Assembly (NCBI RefSeq): GCF_002101705.1
Contig: NZ_LQPC01000032.1
Span: 62,001 to 126,000 of the forward strand
Origin: Mycolicibacterium iranicum
Lineage (GTDB): Bacteria; Actinomycetota; Actinomycetes; Mycobacteriales; Mycobacteriaceae
Direction of reading: 5' to 3'
DNA length: 64,000 bases
Shown: one piece after another, positions 1 to 8,626 of the stretch
Layout: each line of letters begins with the position of its first letter
Position numbering within the stretch: the first letter of the stretch is position 1
Translations under genes and position numbers: made by a program
The notes under the pieces: model-generated
Databases searched by the model: none
What the model saw: the letters and a program-made list of their open reading frames with translations, nothing else
Told to the model about the DNA's origin: nothing

Positions 1-467
1 CCCCCGGCATGACCACTGTCACCGGGTCGGTGCCCGTCGCCGACACGTCCGCGCTGCGGGTCGAGGAGGGCATCGGGCAAGGCAAGGTCACCGCGTCACC
101 GTTCGGGATGGCGCTCGTCGCAGCAACGTTGGCGCACGGCTCGGTACCTGCGCCGACCATCGTCGAGGGGTCCCCGGGCGTGCCGGACCGCACGCCCGAT
201 CCATTACCGGCTGCAGTGGACGAACAGGTTCAGGCCATGATGCGCGAGACGATCACCGATGGCACAGCCACCCAGCTGCAGGACATCCCCGGCATGCTCG
301 GAAAGACCGGGACGGCCGAGTACCTCGCCCAGGACGGGGCCACCCACGCCCACGGCTGGTTCGTCGGCATCCGCGGAGACATGGCCTTGGCGGTGTTTGT
401 CAGTGACGCAGGCAGTTCCGCACCTGCGGTGGACGCCGCGGGCCGGTTTCTGCGGGCGCTGCCCTGA
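1..467 (+). CDS. Penicillin-binding protein, C-terminal part of transpeptidase domain (5' truncated by window)
   Basis: The reading frame is open from the window edge, so only the last ~155 residues are present. It carries the KTGTAE box (nt 303-320), the third conserved motif of penicillin-binding transpeptidases, preceded by a segment typical of these enzymes (GKVTASPFGMALVAAT) and followed by HGWFVG. The family cross-links peptidoglycan stems in the periplasm and is the target of beta-lactams. The SxxK and SxN motifs would lie upstream of the window. The match to the mycobacterial penicillin-binding lipoprotein (Rv2864c type) is likely but cannot be settled from this fragment. The gene converges on the DUF6542 gene, with 77 nt between stops. 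Confidence 0.85.
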   Translation, partial: PGMTTVTGSVPVADTSALRVEEGIGQGKVTASPFGMALVAATLAHGSVPAPTIVEGSPGVPDRTPDPLPAAVDEQVQAMMRETITDGTATQLQDIPGMLGKTGTAEYLAQDGATHAHGWFVGIRGDMALAVFVSDAGSSAPAVDAAGRFLRALP

Positions 468-544
468 CCGCCGCCGCGCCGAAACTGCATTCCGGTAGGA
501 AAAGTGCGACCAGAGACCTGCACAGATGCAGTCTCGGCGAATCG

Positions 545-1630
545 TCAGATGTCGTATTCCCAGCGGTCGGCGTCCGCCTCGCGCGGGGCACGCCTGCGGG
601 CCCGGTACTCAGCCCGATCCTCGGAGTCCTCGCCGCGATAGCGCACCCGTGACACCGGGTGGTGCGAGCTGGGCGACCCGTAGAGGTCCTGGGAGTCCCG
701 GGGGTCGTAGTCGTCGTATCGGCTACGGCGCGCGGGACGCTCACGCTGCGGCCGTTCATAGCGATCGTCGCGCTCGTAACGCGCCCTGCGCTCGCGTGGC
801 GGCAGCGGCTCCCGCGAATCACGCTCACGCGGCTCCCTCGACGACGACGGGCGAGGGCGGCGGCGCGGCTCAGACGGCGGCGGCTCGCTGAGCCGCTCGC
901 GGCGCCGGCGCGGGCGCTCGTCGATGACCGGCTCGATGATCTCCGTCTCGGGGGCACGCGAATGCCGGGACCTCGGAGGTGTCCGTCTCGCCGGCCTCTC
1001 GCCGCGAGTTCTTCCAGGCGTGGGCTTCTGCGGTCTGGGGCGGCGTCGCTCGGCGGCGCGCCGCTGCTGGGGCACGTCGTCGTCGGACTCGTCGGACCTG
1101 CCACCGAAGAGTCCCGCGAGCGCCGACAGCTTCGTCGCCAGGCTGGGTCCGGCATCCCGGGTCGCACGCTCGGGCTGTTTCGTGGCGTCCGCGCGGCCGG
1201 CCTTACCGAAGTACCACCGAGCCAGGCCGATCAGCAGCACCGCAGCGGACGTGAAGAACATCAACGGAAAGCGCTCGATCAACGGGTAGCCGCAGTTGAT
1301 CAGGACGTCTTTCAGCCCCTGGATATCGCTGCTGTGCATCAGGAAGTACGCGCCGGGCACTGTGACGAACAACACCAGCGGGGGCTGGATCACGGCCGTG
1401 AACAACCCCGACTGCCTGACCGCCAACACCGCTGTCAGACAGCCGAGGACATAGAGCGAGGCGAACACCGCGGTGAGCTGTCCACCGCCGGAACCCGCGT
1501 CGAAAGCGAAGCCGATCGCCACTGCGAAAACGGCAGTCAGAACTGCACCCCACCACGGAATCCCTGCGATATTGGGGTGTGCGGAGCGGTGGTCGACGGC
1601 CACTGCCGACCGTGCGCGCTGTCCTGACAC
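545..1630 (-). CDS. DUF6542-type membrane protein with Arg/Pro-rich cytoplasmic tail
   Basis: GTG start at 1630, 361 aa. The first ~150 residues hold four hydrophobic segments (about 26-46, 52-70, 77-96, 128-146), separated by short loops. The remaining ~200 residues are a low-complexity tail very rich in Arg, Pro, Glu and Ser, which looks disordered and basic. The same architecture next to ychF is known in mycobacteria (Rv1111c), where the function is unknown. It is divergent from ychF, with about 80 nt between starts, so the two promoters lie in 1631-1712. Its role cannot be given from sequence. Confidence 0.8.
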   Translation of the reverse strand: MSGQRARSAVAVDHRSAHPNIAGIPWWGAVLTAVFAVAIGFAFDAGSGGGQLTAVFASLYVLGCLTAVLAVRQSGLFTAVIQPPLVLFVTVPGAYFLMHSSDIQGLKDVLINCGYPLIERFPLMFFTSAAVLLIGLARWYFGKAGRADATKQPERATRDAGPSLATKLSALAGLFGGRSDESDDDVPQQRRAAERRRPRPQKPTPGRTRGERPARRTPPRSRHSRAPETEIIEPVIDERPRRRRERLSEPPPSEPRRRPRPSSSREPRERDSREPLPPRERRARYERDDRYERPQRERPARRSRYDDYDPRDSQDLYGSPSSHHPVSRVRYRGEDSEDRAEYRARRRAPREADADRWEYDI

Positions 1631-1712
1631 ACGTCGACCCTACTGGCTTGAGCAACTACTCGTCGCCAGCGCGCGGTGGCGTGGCGACCACATTGCCTAG
1701 ACTGTGGTCCCC

Positions 1713-2786
<1,074 letters not shown>

Positions 2787-2825
2787 CGGCAAGGCTGCCG
2801 CCAAGTAGCACAAGGGGATGCGCGG

Positions 2826-3449
2826 ATGGAATCAAAGGCTGGCGTGCTGGCCGATGTATGCGCTGCTCTTATGGGCGGGGAATCCGGATCTGCTAGAGAG
2901 ACCCTTAGGTCGCGCTATCCGTTCGAGCCAGTAGAGAAGATCGTCCGCCGGTACTCGATAGGTCAGTCGATGAAACTGTTCATGCGTGACGGGTTCCTCG
3001 ACTACTACACGGGTACCCGACTCATTAACCCCGGCGTTCTCCGCCTCTTACATGTCGTGCTCGGGGACGACTTCCCGGCACATCCGAACTGGAAGGCCTC
3101 AGAGACCCACTTCGCCTTCTGGGAGTTGTTCCCGACTGTCGATCATCTCGTGCCCGTCAGCCGAGGCGGGGATGACATCGAGTCGAACTGGGTCACGGCA
3201 TCGATGCTGAGAAATCAGGCTAAGGCCCACTGGACAGTGGACGACCTGGGTTGGACGCTGCCTCCGGCAGGCGCTGTGGAGAGGTGGGACGGGTTGTCGC
3301 AGTGGCTAGTTGACTATCTCAAGGACAACCAGACCGTGTTGGAGAAGGCAGCTGAGCCCCACCGTGCCTACATCGGACGATGGCACAGGGCCACCAAGGC
3401 GGCGCTAGAAGTCGACGGCGACGTGGTGGAGTTCCGCTTCAACGTCTAG
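2826..3449 (+). CDS. HNH endonuclease-like protein whose C-terminus is a copy of the YchF tail
   Basis: 207 aa, ATG 2826, 39 nt after ychF. The core reads D106-H107-LVPVSRGG, then N121, N130 and K133, which is an HNH beta-beta-alpha metal finger. An upstream DYYTGTRLINPG segment (59-70) fits the first strand of HNH proteins of the D-Y-TG-L-NPG type. The last 11 residues (197-207) are identical to the YchF C-terminus, because repeat R2 is fused in frame with the gene. HNH proteins nick or cut DNA and include homing enzymes; whether this one cuts ychF is inference. Other options are a restriction or defence nuclease carried as cargo. Codon choice is less GC-biased than in neighbours. Confidence 0.8.
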   Translation: MESKAGVLADVCAALMGGESGSARETLRSRYPFEPVEKIVRRYSIGQSMKLFMRDGFLDYYTGTRLINPGVLRLLHVVLGDDFPAHPNWKASETHFAFWELFPTVDHLVPVSRGGDDIESNWVTASMLRNQAKAHWTVDDLGWTLPPAGAVERWDGLSQWLVDYLKDNQTVLEKAAEPHRAYIGRWHRATKAALEVDGDVVEFRFNV

Positions 3450-3450
3450 C
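3414..3450 (+). repeat. R2: second copy of ychF 3' end
   Basis: GACGGCGACGTGGTGGAGTT and the following 17 bases match R1 with only two changes (G/C and T/C). It forms the last codons and stop of the HNH gene. Confidence 0.85.
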
Positions 3451-3546
3451 TGAGGCAAATTATTCGAACTTACGCGAATCAACCTCACCCCCACTACGCT
3501 GCTGGCAGCGCCGCAGATGTGGCATTACAAGGGGAGGGAGCAACGA

Positions 3547-3894
3547 ATGTTAGCAATTCGGATCGCGGGTGTGGCCGCAGCGATTGCAGGTGTTTCGACA
3601 CTAGCGGCTGGGCCGGCACTTGCGGCCGGGCTCGAAGGGACGTATTCGGGCCTGGTGACCAACGCCGCTGGCTCCACTGTGACGCAGACCTACATTTTCA
3701 CTCCATGCGGCGATGGCTGTCTGCGATTGGAGGTGCCAGGGGGTACCACTCGCGACCTCCATCAGCAAGGTGGAATGTGGACACGCACATTCGACGCCGG
3801 ATGTTCGGAAGCTTTCGACCCGGCGACGCTTCGCGGGACGTATCAGTGCGGCATGGCCGGTGCGTTCCAAATTCAGTTGACCAAGGTGTCGTGA
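3547..3894 (+). CDS. Small secreted protein of unknown function
   Basis: The start is set at ATG 3547 because a strong GGAGGGAG ribosome site lies 5 nt upstream and the product begins with a clean signal peptide (hydrophobic to about residue 26, ending AGPALAAG). An in-frame ATG at 3517 would put charged residues before it. The mature part is about 88 aa with four cysteines (CGDGC, GC, QCG), suggesting two disulfides, and beta-strand-like spacing. It resembles small exported mycobacterial proteins, but I do not recognise the family. It lies between repeats R2 and R3 as the second cassette gene; codon use is less GC-rich than in neighbours. Confidence 0.7.
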   Translation: MLAIRIAGVAAAIAGVSTLAAGPALAAGLEGTYSGLVTNAAGSTVTQTYIFTPCGDGCLRLEVPGGTTRDLHQQGGMWTRTFDAGCSEAFDPATLRGTYQCGMAGAFQIQLTKVS

Positions 3895-3969
3895 CAGCGA
3901 GTGACATCGACCGCGGACCGGTAGGGCTGTTTGTGGCCATCGGATGACGTTTGTCGGTATCGCATTTGG

Positions 3970-3996
3970 GTGGAGTTCCGCTTCAACGGCTAGCGG
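3970..3996 (+). repeat. R3: third, shorter copy of ychF 3' end
   Basis: GTGGAGTTCCGCTTCAACGG then CTAGCGG matches R1 over 27 bp with two mismatches, including the CGG after TAG. It is not in frame with any gene. It lies 75 nt after the secreted-protein stop, so it is a non-coding remnant. Confidence 0.8.
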
Positions 3997-4110
3997 AAAA
4001 GCGGCCCACTCAACCCCGTGAGTGCCGATCGCCACCTGTGCCAGGCGATGACATTCTTCGATCCCGACGGTCGTTACAAAAAGACCGTCGAAATGCGATG
4101 AAGGAGTGTT

Positions 4111-4512
4111 GTGGCCGATTCCCCACGAACGATCCCGACGACCAGGATCATCTCGGTGTCGATACCGGTGTCGGATCAAGACAAAGCAAAGCAGTACTAC
4201 TGCGAAGTGCTCGGCTTTGAGCTTCTGGTTGACGAGGAGCTATGGCAAGGAGCCCGCCTCATCGAGGTTGGTCTTCCGGGCTCGGAGGTGGTGCTGACAC
4301 TCCTTGACAAAGCGGGCGAGATTCCGGTGGGCGTTCGTATGGGTGTGGCCGACGCTGATGCCGCACATCGGGTGATCAAACAGCACGACTCTTCGGTTCG
4401 GGACGAGGTGCTGCGCCTGGATTTTGCGCCGCCGATGTTCGAGTTCTCCGATCCTGATGGCAACGTCCTCGCGTATCTCGAAGACCTTGCTGACGGCGCT
4501 CCGGAATCGTGA
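4111..4512 (+). CDS. VOC-superfamily protein (glyoxalase/bleomycin-resistance fold)
   Basis: 133 aa, GTG 4111 with AAGGAG 6 nt upstream. The two beta-alpha-beta-beta-beta modules of the vicinal-oxygen-chelate fold are visible: a first half with VSIPVSDQDKAKQYYCEVLGF (residues about 16-36), and a second half ending in FEFSDPDGNVLAYLED, whose FxDPDGN turn and following strand are typical of the family. VOC proteins are metal-dependent lyases or dioxygenases, or antibiotic-binding proteins; the substrate here cannot be told. It is the third cassette gene. Its stop lies 8 nt before repeat R4. Confidence 0.8.
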   Translation: MADSPRTIPTTRIISVSIPVSDQDKAKQYYCEVLGFELLVDEELWQGARLIEVGLPGSEVVLTLLDKAGEIPVGVRMGVADADAAHRVIKQHDSSVRDEVLRLDFAPPMFEFSDPDGNVLAYLEDLADGAPES

Positions 4513-4520
4513 GTCACAGC

Positions 4521-4550
4521 GACGTGGTGGAGTTCCGCTCCAACGTGTAG
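4521..4550 (+). repeat. R4: fourth, most diverged copy of ychF 3' end
   Basis: GACGTGGTGGAGTTCCGCTC followed by CAACGTGTAG aligns to R1 with three mismatches. It closes the array; downstream DNA returns to ordinary sequence, with a methyltransferase gene coming from the other strand. Confidence 0.75.
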
Positions 4551-4651
4551 GGCACCTGACGGAGTATTCGTGGAAGGCTGTCTTTGGAGAGTCTTCATGG
4601 GGATCGCCCGCCCACCAGGATGGATCGGCGCGCCTGGGCTGCATCTCGAAA

Positions 4652-5254
4652 TCATCGAGCGAGCAGCGCGAGAGCGGCGTGCGGCCTGGCGTGATCCGTC
4701 GCCGGTCGTCGAAGGCGATCCAACTCCACGAATCCCGCCGCCGTCAGCGCTTCCGACATCTCGTCGACCGGCCACCGGTGGGCGGTTGTCACCTTGTGGT
4801 CGAACGGTTCGACGCCGTCGCCGTCGAAGAAGCCGGCCACGAGAATTCCGTTGTCAGACAATGCCCTACGAAACTCACGGAGAACCTGTGGGAGAGTGTC
4901 GGGCTCGTGGTGGATCAGGGAGTACCAGGCGAGAATTCCGCCAAGGGAACCGTCTGGTAGGTCGAGCGGGTACATCGAGCTGACGGTGAACTCGGCCGCG
5001 GGCCACTTGACGCGAGCGCTCTCGATGAACTCGGGTACCAGATCGATCCCGACAGCAGTCAGGCCGAGATCCGTCAGGTAATTGGTCAGGTGCCCAGGTC
5101 CGCATCCAGCGTCGAGAATCGTACCGGCGCAGCGTCCGAAATTCCGTTCGAGAAATAGCAGGTCGTCGGGATGGACATGAGCGACGGAACCGAACATCTC
5201 TGTATAAGTGGCGGACACCTCCGCGTAGCGACGTTTGACGACGGTGTCGGTCAC
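4652..5254 (-). CDS. Class I SAM-dependent methyltransferase
   Basis: The GTG at 5254 (VTDTVVKRRY, 200 aa) is preferred over the longer frame starting at 5347, whose extra 31 residues are Arg/Pro-rich and unlike the family. Motif I is ILDAGCGPGHL, followed by an acidic strand end (VGID) and motif IV around GGILAWYSLIHH. This is the small UbiE/COQ5-like Rossmann type that methylates small molecules; the substrate is unknown. It lies just outside the ychF array and points towards it. Its upstream region is shared with the divergent DUF1801 gene and holds two palindromes. Confidence 0.8.
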   Translation of the reverse strand: MTDTVVKRRYAEVSATYTEMFGSVAHVHPDDLLFLERNFGRCAGTILDAGCGPGHLTNYLTDLGLTAVGIDLVPEFIESARVKWPAAEFTVSSMYPLDLPDGSLGGILAWYSLIHHEPDTLPQVLREFRRALSDNGILVAGFFDGDGVEPFDHKVTTAHRWPVDEMSEALTAAGFVELDRLRRPATDHARPHAALALLAR

Positions 5255-5370
5255 GGCGGCAACTGTAGGCGGCGTGCGTGCGGGAGCCCGTTGACGCGAC
5301 CAACGGCAGGGCGGGGCGTCTAGCGGGATTCCGGTCCGACGTCTCACGTGTTAATGTCCGTGCGCGCTTC

Positions 5371-5387
5371 CAGGTGACGATCACCTG
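5371..5387. promoter_or_regulatory. Perfect 7-3-7 palindrome, candidate operator
   Basis: CAGGTGA-CGA-TCACCTG lies in the 244-nt gap between the divergent methyltransferase (start 5254) and DUF1801 gene (start 5499). Its size and symmetry fit a dimeric repressor site; the regulator is not identified. Confidence 0.45.
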
Positions 5388-5403
5388 AATCATTGCGGAG
5401 GGG

Positions 5404-5417
5404 CCTGCGTTCGCAGG
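5404..5417. promoter_or_regulatory. Second palindrome in the same divergent gap
   Basis: CCTGCG-TT-CGCAGG, 17 nt after the first palindrome. It may be an operator or a leader hairpin for the gene at 5499. Confidence 0.3.
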
Positions 5418-5498
5418 ATATGTCCACGATGGAGTGCCGCACCTGATGGTGCGCCGACTCCACCGCGCCGAGATCATCGGCTGACGAAGGGACATGGA

Positions 5499-5852
5499 AT
5501 GACGACCAAAGACGACAAAAACCTGCAGCAGGTCCTCGACAAGATCGCCTCGATGGATGAGCCGAGGCGAGGTGTCATGCAGCGACTGCACGAGGTGATC
5601 CTTTCGGCGGCGCCCGAACTCAAGCCGCGAATCTGGTACGGCATGCCGGGCTACGCCAAGTCGGCGAGCAGTCCCGTCCTTGTCTTCTGCCGGAACGACG
5701 ACGTGATGAGTCTCGGCGTCAGCGAAAAGGCCACCCTCACGCCCGCCGGCGGCAAGGACGGGCTGCTGATCCCGGCGGCCTGGTACTTCGACGGCTTGGA
5801 CGACGTCACCGAGAAGCGAGTCGCCGAGATCGTGCGCGCCGCGATCGAGTAG
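5499..5852 (+). CDS. DUF1801 family protein
   Basis: 117 aa, ATG 5499, preceded by GAAGGGACATGGA. The pattern LHEVILSAAPELKPRIWYGMPGY followed by a beta-rich half (VLVFCRNDDVMSLG, then GLLIPAAWYF) is characteristic of the YdhG/DUF1801 domain, an alpha/beta fold of uncertain role sometimes linked to iron handling. It stands alone, converging on arr with 23 nt between stops. No catalytic residues can be named. Confidence 0.8.
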   Translation: MTTKDDKNLQQVLDKIASMDEPRRGVMQRLHEVILSAAPELKPRIWYGMPGYAKSASSPVLVFCRNDDVMSLGVSEKATLTPAGGKDGLLIPAAWYFDGLDDVTEKRVAEIVRAAIE

Positions 5853-5875
5853 CTCGACGCCTGCGGCGCGGGCGT

Positions 5876-6304
5876 TCAGTCGTAGACGACATCCAGTCCG
5901 CGCCGCGCCAGGTCGGCCAGCCCATCCTGCATCGCCTGCAGCTGCTCGGGTGCGTGACCCACCCAGTCGGTGACCTCACCGACGATCCGCACGGGCTCCG
6001 TCGTGCGGTATGAGCGGGTCGGATTGCCGGGGAACTTCTTGTCCGTCACATTCGGGTCGTCTTCCACCTCACCTGTCGGTTCCACGACATAGATGCGACC
6101 CCTGCCCTCGCCGACGGCCAATTCGGCTCCCCAGACCGCGGCGTCCAATGTCTGAGTGACATAGACGTGGTTGGCTTGGCGGCCGGGGTCGTGGTTCATC
6201 GGACGCCCGGGGACCAGCAGATCACCTACCGCAAGGTCGGCCTTCGTGCCGTGCAGATATGCGCCCGACTCGTGCGGCTCAAAGGGTTTCGGGCTCTGTG
6301 GCAT
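5876..6304 (-). CDS. arr: Rifamycin ADP-ribosyltransferase Arr
   Basis: The start is set at ATG 6304 (MPQSPKPFE, 142 aa), with GGAGAA 6 nt upstream; the frame runs on to 6370 but the family begins here. It is near-identical in pattern to M. smegmatis Arr: HESGAYLHGTKADL, NHVYVTQTLDAAVWGAEL, EDDPNVTDKK and GNPTRSYRT. The catalytic-site residues His18, Tyr48 and Asp83 correspond to His19, Tyr49 and Asp84 of the known enzyme. Arr transfers ADP-ribose from NAD to the C23 hydroxyl of rifampicin and inactivates it in the cytoplasm. The palindrome at 6348-6384 upstream suggests rifamycin-inducible control. Confidence 0.96.
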   Translation of the reverse strand: MPQSPKPFEPHESGAYLHGTKADLAVGDLLVPGRPMNHDPGRQANHVYVTQTLDAAVWGAELAVGEGRGRIYVVEPTGEVEDDPNVTDKKFPGNPTRSYRTTEPVRIVGEVTDWVGHAPEQLQAMQDGLADLARRGLDVVYD

Positions 6305-6347
6305 ACGGTTCTCCGTCCGTCGGATGGCATGGCCGGACGATTCTGCA

Positions 6348-6384
6348 GCAGACCCGGGGTCTTGCCGCAAGACCCCGGGTCTGC
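6348..6384. promoter_or_regulatory. Rifamycin-associated-element-like palindrome upstream of arr
   Basis: A perfect 17-3-17 inverted repeat; the central 21 bp (6356-6376) read GGGGTCTTGCGGCAAGACCC plus C on the arr strand. As I recall it, the actinomycete rifamycin-associated element (RAE) is an inverted repeat with a CTTGCGGCAAG core, placed before rifamycin-inactivation genes. The site is centred about 62 nt before the arr start codon. It could also act as a terminator for the upstream gene at 6535. Confidence 0.75.
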
Positions 6385-6534
6385 CATAGTCTGAAGCAGA
6401 GAGGCTGGCCCGCTTGGTCTTTCGAATCCCTCAGCATTCCCAACGTGGGGGTTGTGTACGCATTCGGCACGGTTTCCGTGCCCGAGGCCCACTCTCGTGC
6501 GTCGGTCGCCGGAATATTGCCCGAGCAGCGCTGG

Positions 6535-7029
6535 TCAGCGCGGCTTCAGCCTGAAGATCGGAATCTGGCGGCCGCTGTCTTGCGTCTTCTCGCGGTAATC
6601 GCCGTATCCCGCGTACACGCGCTTGGCGAGTTCGTACAGGCGCTCGTACTCGTCGGCGTCGGTCACCTGGACGGCGGTGAACGGTTCCTGACCGAACGTG
6701 CAGTCCGGGTTGGTCTTCAAGTTGTAGTACCACTGCGGATGCTTGCTCTGCCCGAAGTTGGAGGCCACCAGGATCACGTCGGAACCGTCGTGAAAATAGG
6801 TCAGCTGAACTTCGCGCGGCTTCCCGGACTTGGCGCCGACCGTTCGTAACGGTGCGTTGATGATCGGCCCCATATTGACCCGCCCCTTTGTGAGGCGGAA
6901 CAGGAGCGGGTCCGTGCGACGGGCGACATGGCGGGCGAGGAACTGGCCGACCTTGGAACGACCGAAATGGACTCCCTGTTCATACTTCGACCCGCGAGGG
7001 CGGAGCGGATCGACATAGCGCAGCGGCAT
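6535..7029 (-). CDS. Deazaflavin (F420)-dependent nitroreductase family protein
   Basis: 164 aa, ATG 7029. It has the Ddn-like split-barrel pattern: LFRLTKGRVNMG, then LRTVGAKSGKPREVQLTYFHDG, ILVASNFGQSKHPQWYYNLK and a C-terminal YAKRVYAGYGDYREKT-type helix. The family binds F420H2 and reduces quinones, nitro compounds or aflatoxins at the membrane side. Mycobacteria carry many paralogs, so the substrate is unknown. It is transcribed towards arr, 230 nt away, with the RAE-like palindrome between them, so co-transcription is doubtful. Confidence 0.88.
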   Translation of the reverse strand: MPLRYVDPLRPRGSKYEQGVHFGRSKVGQFLARHVARRTDPLLFRLTKGRVNMGPIINAPLRTVGAKSGKPREVQLTYFHDGSDVILVASNFGQSKHPQWYYNLKTNPDCTFGQEPFTAVQVTDADEYERLYELAKRVYAGYGDYREKTQDSGRQIPIFRLKPR

Positions 7030-7048
7030 TGACGCAACGTACCCGAGG

Positions 7049-7258
7049 TCAGCGCCCGATGAACCGGAGCCTCCGTCGCGCGGAGCGCTGGAAGTGGCTC
7101 ACCGCCACCAGTGTGACCAGGCTGACCGCCTGGCGACCCAACGCCACCCTGCCGGTGCGTTGCCGCCATGTCGGCGTACGTGAGCCGCGGCGGTACCCGA
7201 GGACGTAACCGACGCACAACGCGGTCGCCAATGCGGCAATCACCCCGAGTGCTGTCAT
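7049..7258 (-). CDS. Small single-pass membrane protein
   Basis: The start at ATG 7258 (69 aa) is supported by GAAGG about 8 nt upstream; a longer start at 7321 exists. Residues about 1-20 form one hydrophobic segment followed by GYRRG, then a basic tail with a second weakly hydrophobic stretch (QAVSLVTLVAVSHF). It ends 19 nt before the F420 reductase start, so the two could be one transcript. Function unknown. Confidence 0.55.
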   Translation of the reverse strand: MTALGVIAALATALCVGYVLGYRRGSRTPTWRQRTGRVALGRQAVSLVTLVAVSHFQRSARRRLRFIGR

Positions 7259-7630
7259 GGTTCGAGCCTTCACCAATGCGGTCGCAGCGCGGTCACGGTG
7301 AGGCCACGCCTCATCGTCCATTGCGCCCATGTCGGTCGAGCGTGCCGCCGATGAGCAAATAATTGGCAGGTGCAAACAGTTGTCGATCCGCCTCACGACG
7401 GCCGCACGGTCGTATCGCGCTGTGCAAACGGAATCGAGAACATATGCGCGCCCGTAAATTTCGTTCTGCGGATACCACGCTGGTTCGCTCGCCCCGGCGC
7501 AAGACGCGCTATCCGGCTCGTCGTCGCTCAAATTGGCAAACGAAGAATGAAAAGCTAGCCTGCTTTTCTAATACAGCTGTATTCGCGGGCCGCGACGCGA
7601 CTACCGCATCACCGAGGAGAGAGGTTGTCA
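7259..7630. other. Intergenic region with promoter-like AT-rich segment
   Basis: About 370 nt without a convincing gene. The right third is AT-rich for this genome and holds a small hairpin (AAAAGC-6 nt-GCTTTT, 7550-7567) and the palindrome at 7570-7583. The left part is the upstream region of the small membrane protein. Confidence 0.5.
7570..7583. promoter_or_regulatory. 14-bp perfect palindrome, candidate TetR-type operator
   Basis: AATACAGCTGTATT lies in the AT-rich segment about 50 nt before the strong ribosome site at 7614-7623. It is the most likely control site for the gene starting at 7631 or 7709. Confidence 0.45.
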
Positions 7631-8164
7631 GTGACAGACGCGACGGCGGAATTTCCGGTACCACCGACATCATCGAACTCAGGTGGCGAAATCCCCACCT
7701 GAGCCGTCATGACCTACGGATACAACGCGTTGCTTTCCCGCCTGGTCGGATACCACTTGCAGTCGATTCACCTCGCCGGTGGATACGTGCAGTTCACTTT
7801 CACCTCGCTGTCGCTGGGCGACAATCCCGTTCTCACCTTCGAGGTGATGCCGGTCGTGGAGACGCCGACCGGGCGTGTAGTGAACGGACAGCAGGGTTAT
7901 GCCGATGCGATCCGTGCTCTGATCGGACATCATGTGACCGGCACCGAGGAAGCCGAAGATGACGGATTTCAGGTCGAATTCGGTGAGATGGCGTTGATCA
8001 TGCGCCCGACCGCCGAGGAGCTTTGCGGCCCGGTGATCGCGATGCTGTCCGACTTCGGCGACGGCGCTTCGCGGAGCTGGACGCCCGGCCGCGAGGCGTT
8101 TGAGTACCTTGCTAGGTATGGGCCGGACCGACACCGCATCGCGGGTGATCGACGCCCCTCGTGA
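7631..8164 (+). pseudogene. Uncharacterised gene with an in-frame TGA near the 5' end (possibly disrupted)
   Basis: A GTG at 7631 sits 6 nt after GGAGAGAGG, the best ribosome site here, and opens a frame of 23 codons that ends at TGA 7700-7702. The same frame resumes and stays open from ATG 7709 to 8164 (151 aa), but that ATG has no clear ribosome site. So either the gene starts at 7709 behind a short leader peptide, or a nonsense change (for example CGA to TGA) split it. The product shows beta-rich segments (YHLQSIHLAGGYVQFTF, VEFGEMALIMRP) and no motif I recognise. Its 3' end overlaps the SRPBCC gene by 47 nt. Confidence 0.5.
7678..7703 (+). promoter_or_regulatory. 9-bp hairpin just before ATG 7709
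   Basis: CTCAGGTGG, 8-nt loop, CCACCTGAG. The right arm contains the in-frame TGA. In RNA it would form directly before the ATG and could hinder or couple translation. Confidence 0.4.
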
Positions 8165-8582
8165 ACGTGTCTTCGCCGCGCTCGTGGATCCGACCGCTCT
8201 CGTCCGCTGGTTGCCGCCAGACGGGATGATCGGACGTTTTGACCACTTCGACGCCCGGCCGGGCGGTTCCTATCGGATGACGTTGACCTACCTTGATCCA
8301 CCGGCTGGCGGCGGCAAGTCTTCGGCGGACTCCGACGTCATCGAAGGCCGCTTCGTCGAGATCGTGCCCGACTCGCACGTCGTGCAGACGACTGACTTCA
8401 CGTCCGACGACGCGTCCTTTGCGGGAACGATGACGATGATCTGGACGGTCACGGCAGTCGACGACGGCACCCGGGTCGACATCCGCGCCGACGACGTCCC
8501 CGACGGCATCTCGGCTGCCGATCACATCGCGGGGATGACGTCGTCTCTGGCCAACCTCGCCGCGCACCTCGCGGCGAGGTAG
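8118..8582 (+). CDS. SRPBCC/AHSA1-type ligand-binding protein
   Basis: Start at ATG 8118 (154 aa), where the family N-terminus begins (ASRVIDAPRERVFAALVDPT). The Bet v1/START-like helix-grip fold is shown by LVRWLPPDGM, the strand GGSYRMTLTY, GRFVEIVPDSHVV, and the long C-terminal helix ending LANLAAHLAA. AHSA1-like proteins bind hydrophobic ligands or act as polyketide-cyclase-like enzymes; no specific role can be assigned. It overlaps the 3' end of the preceding reading frame by 47 nt. Confidence 0.82.
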   Translation: MGRTDTASRVIDAPRERVFAALVDPTALVRWLPPDGMIGRFDHFDARPGGSYRMTLTYLDPPAGGGKSSADSDVIEGRFVEIVPDSHVVQTTDFTSDDASFAGTMTMIWTVTAVDDGTRVDIRADDVPDGISAADHIAGMTSSLANLAAHLAAR

Positions 8583-8626
8583 GAGGCGATCACTTACCGC
8601 TTCAGCGTCGCGCGCAGACGGAAGGA

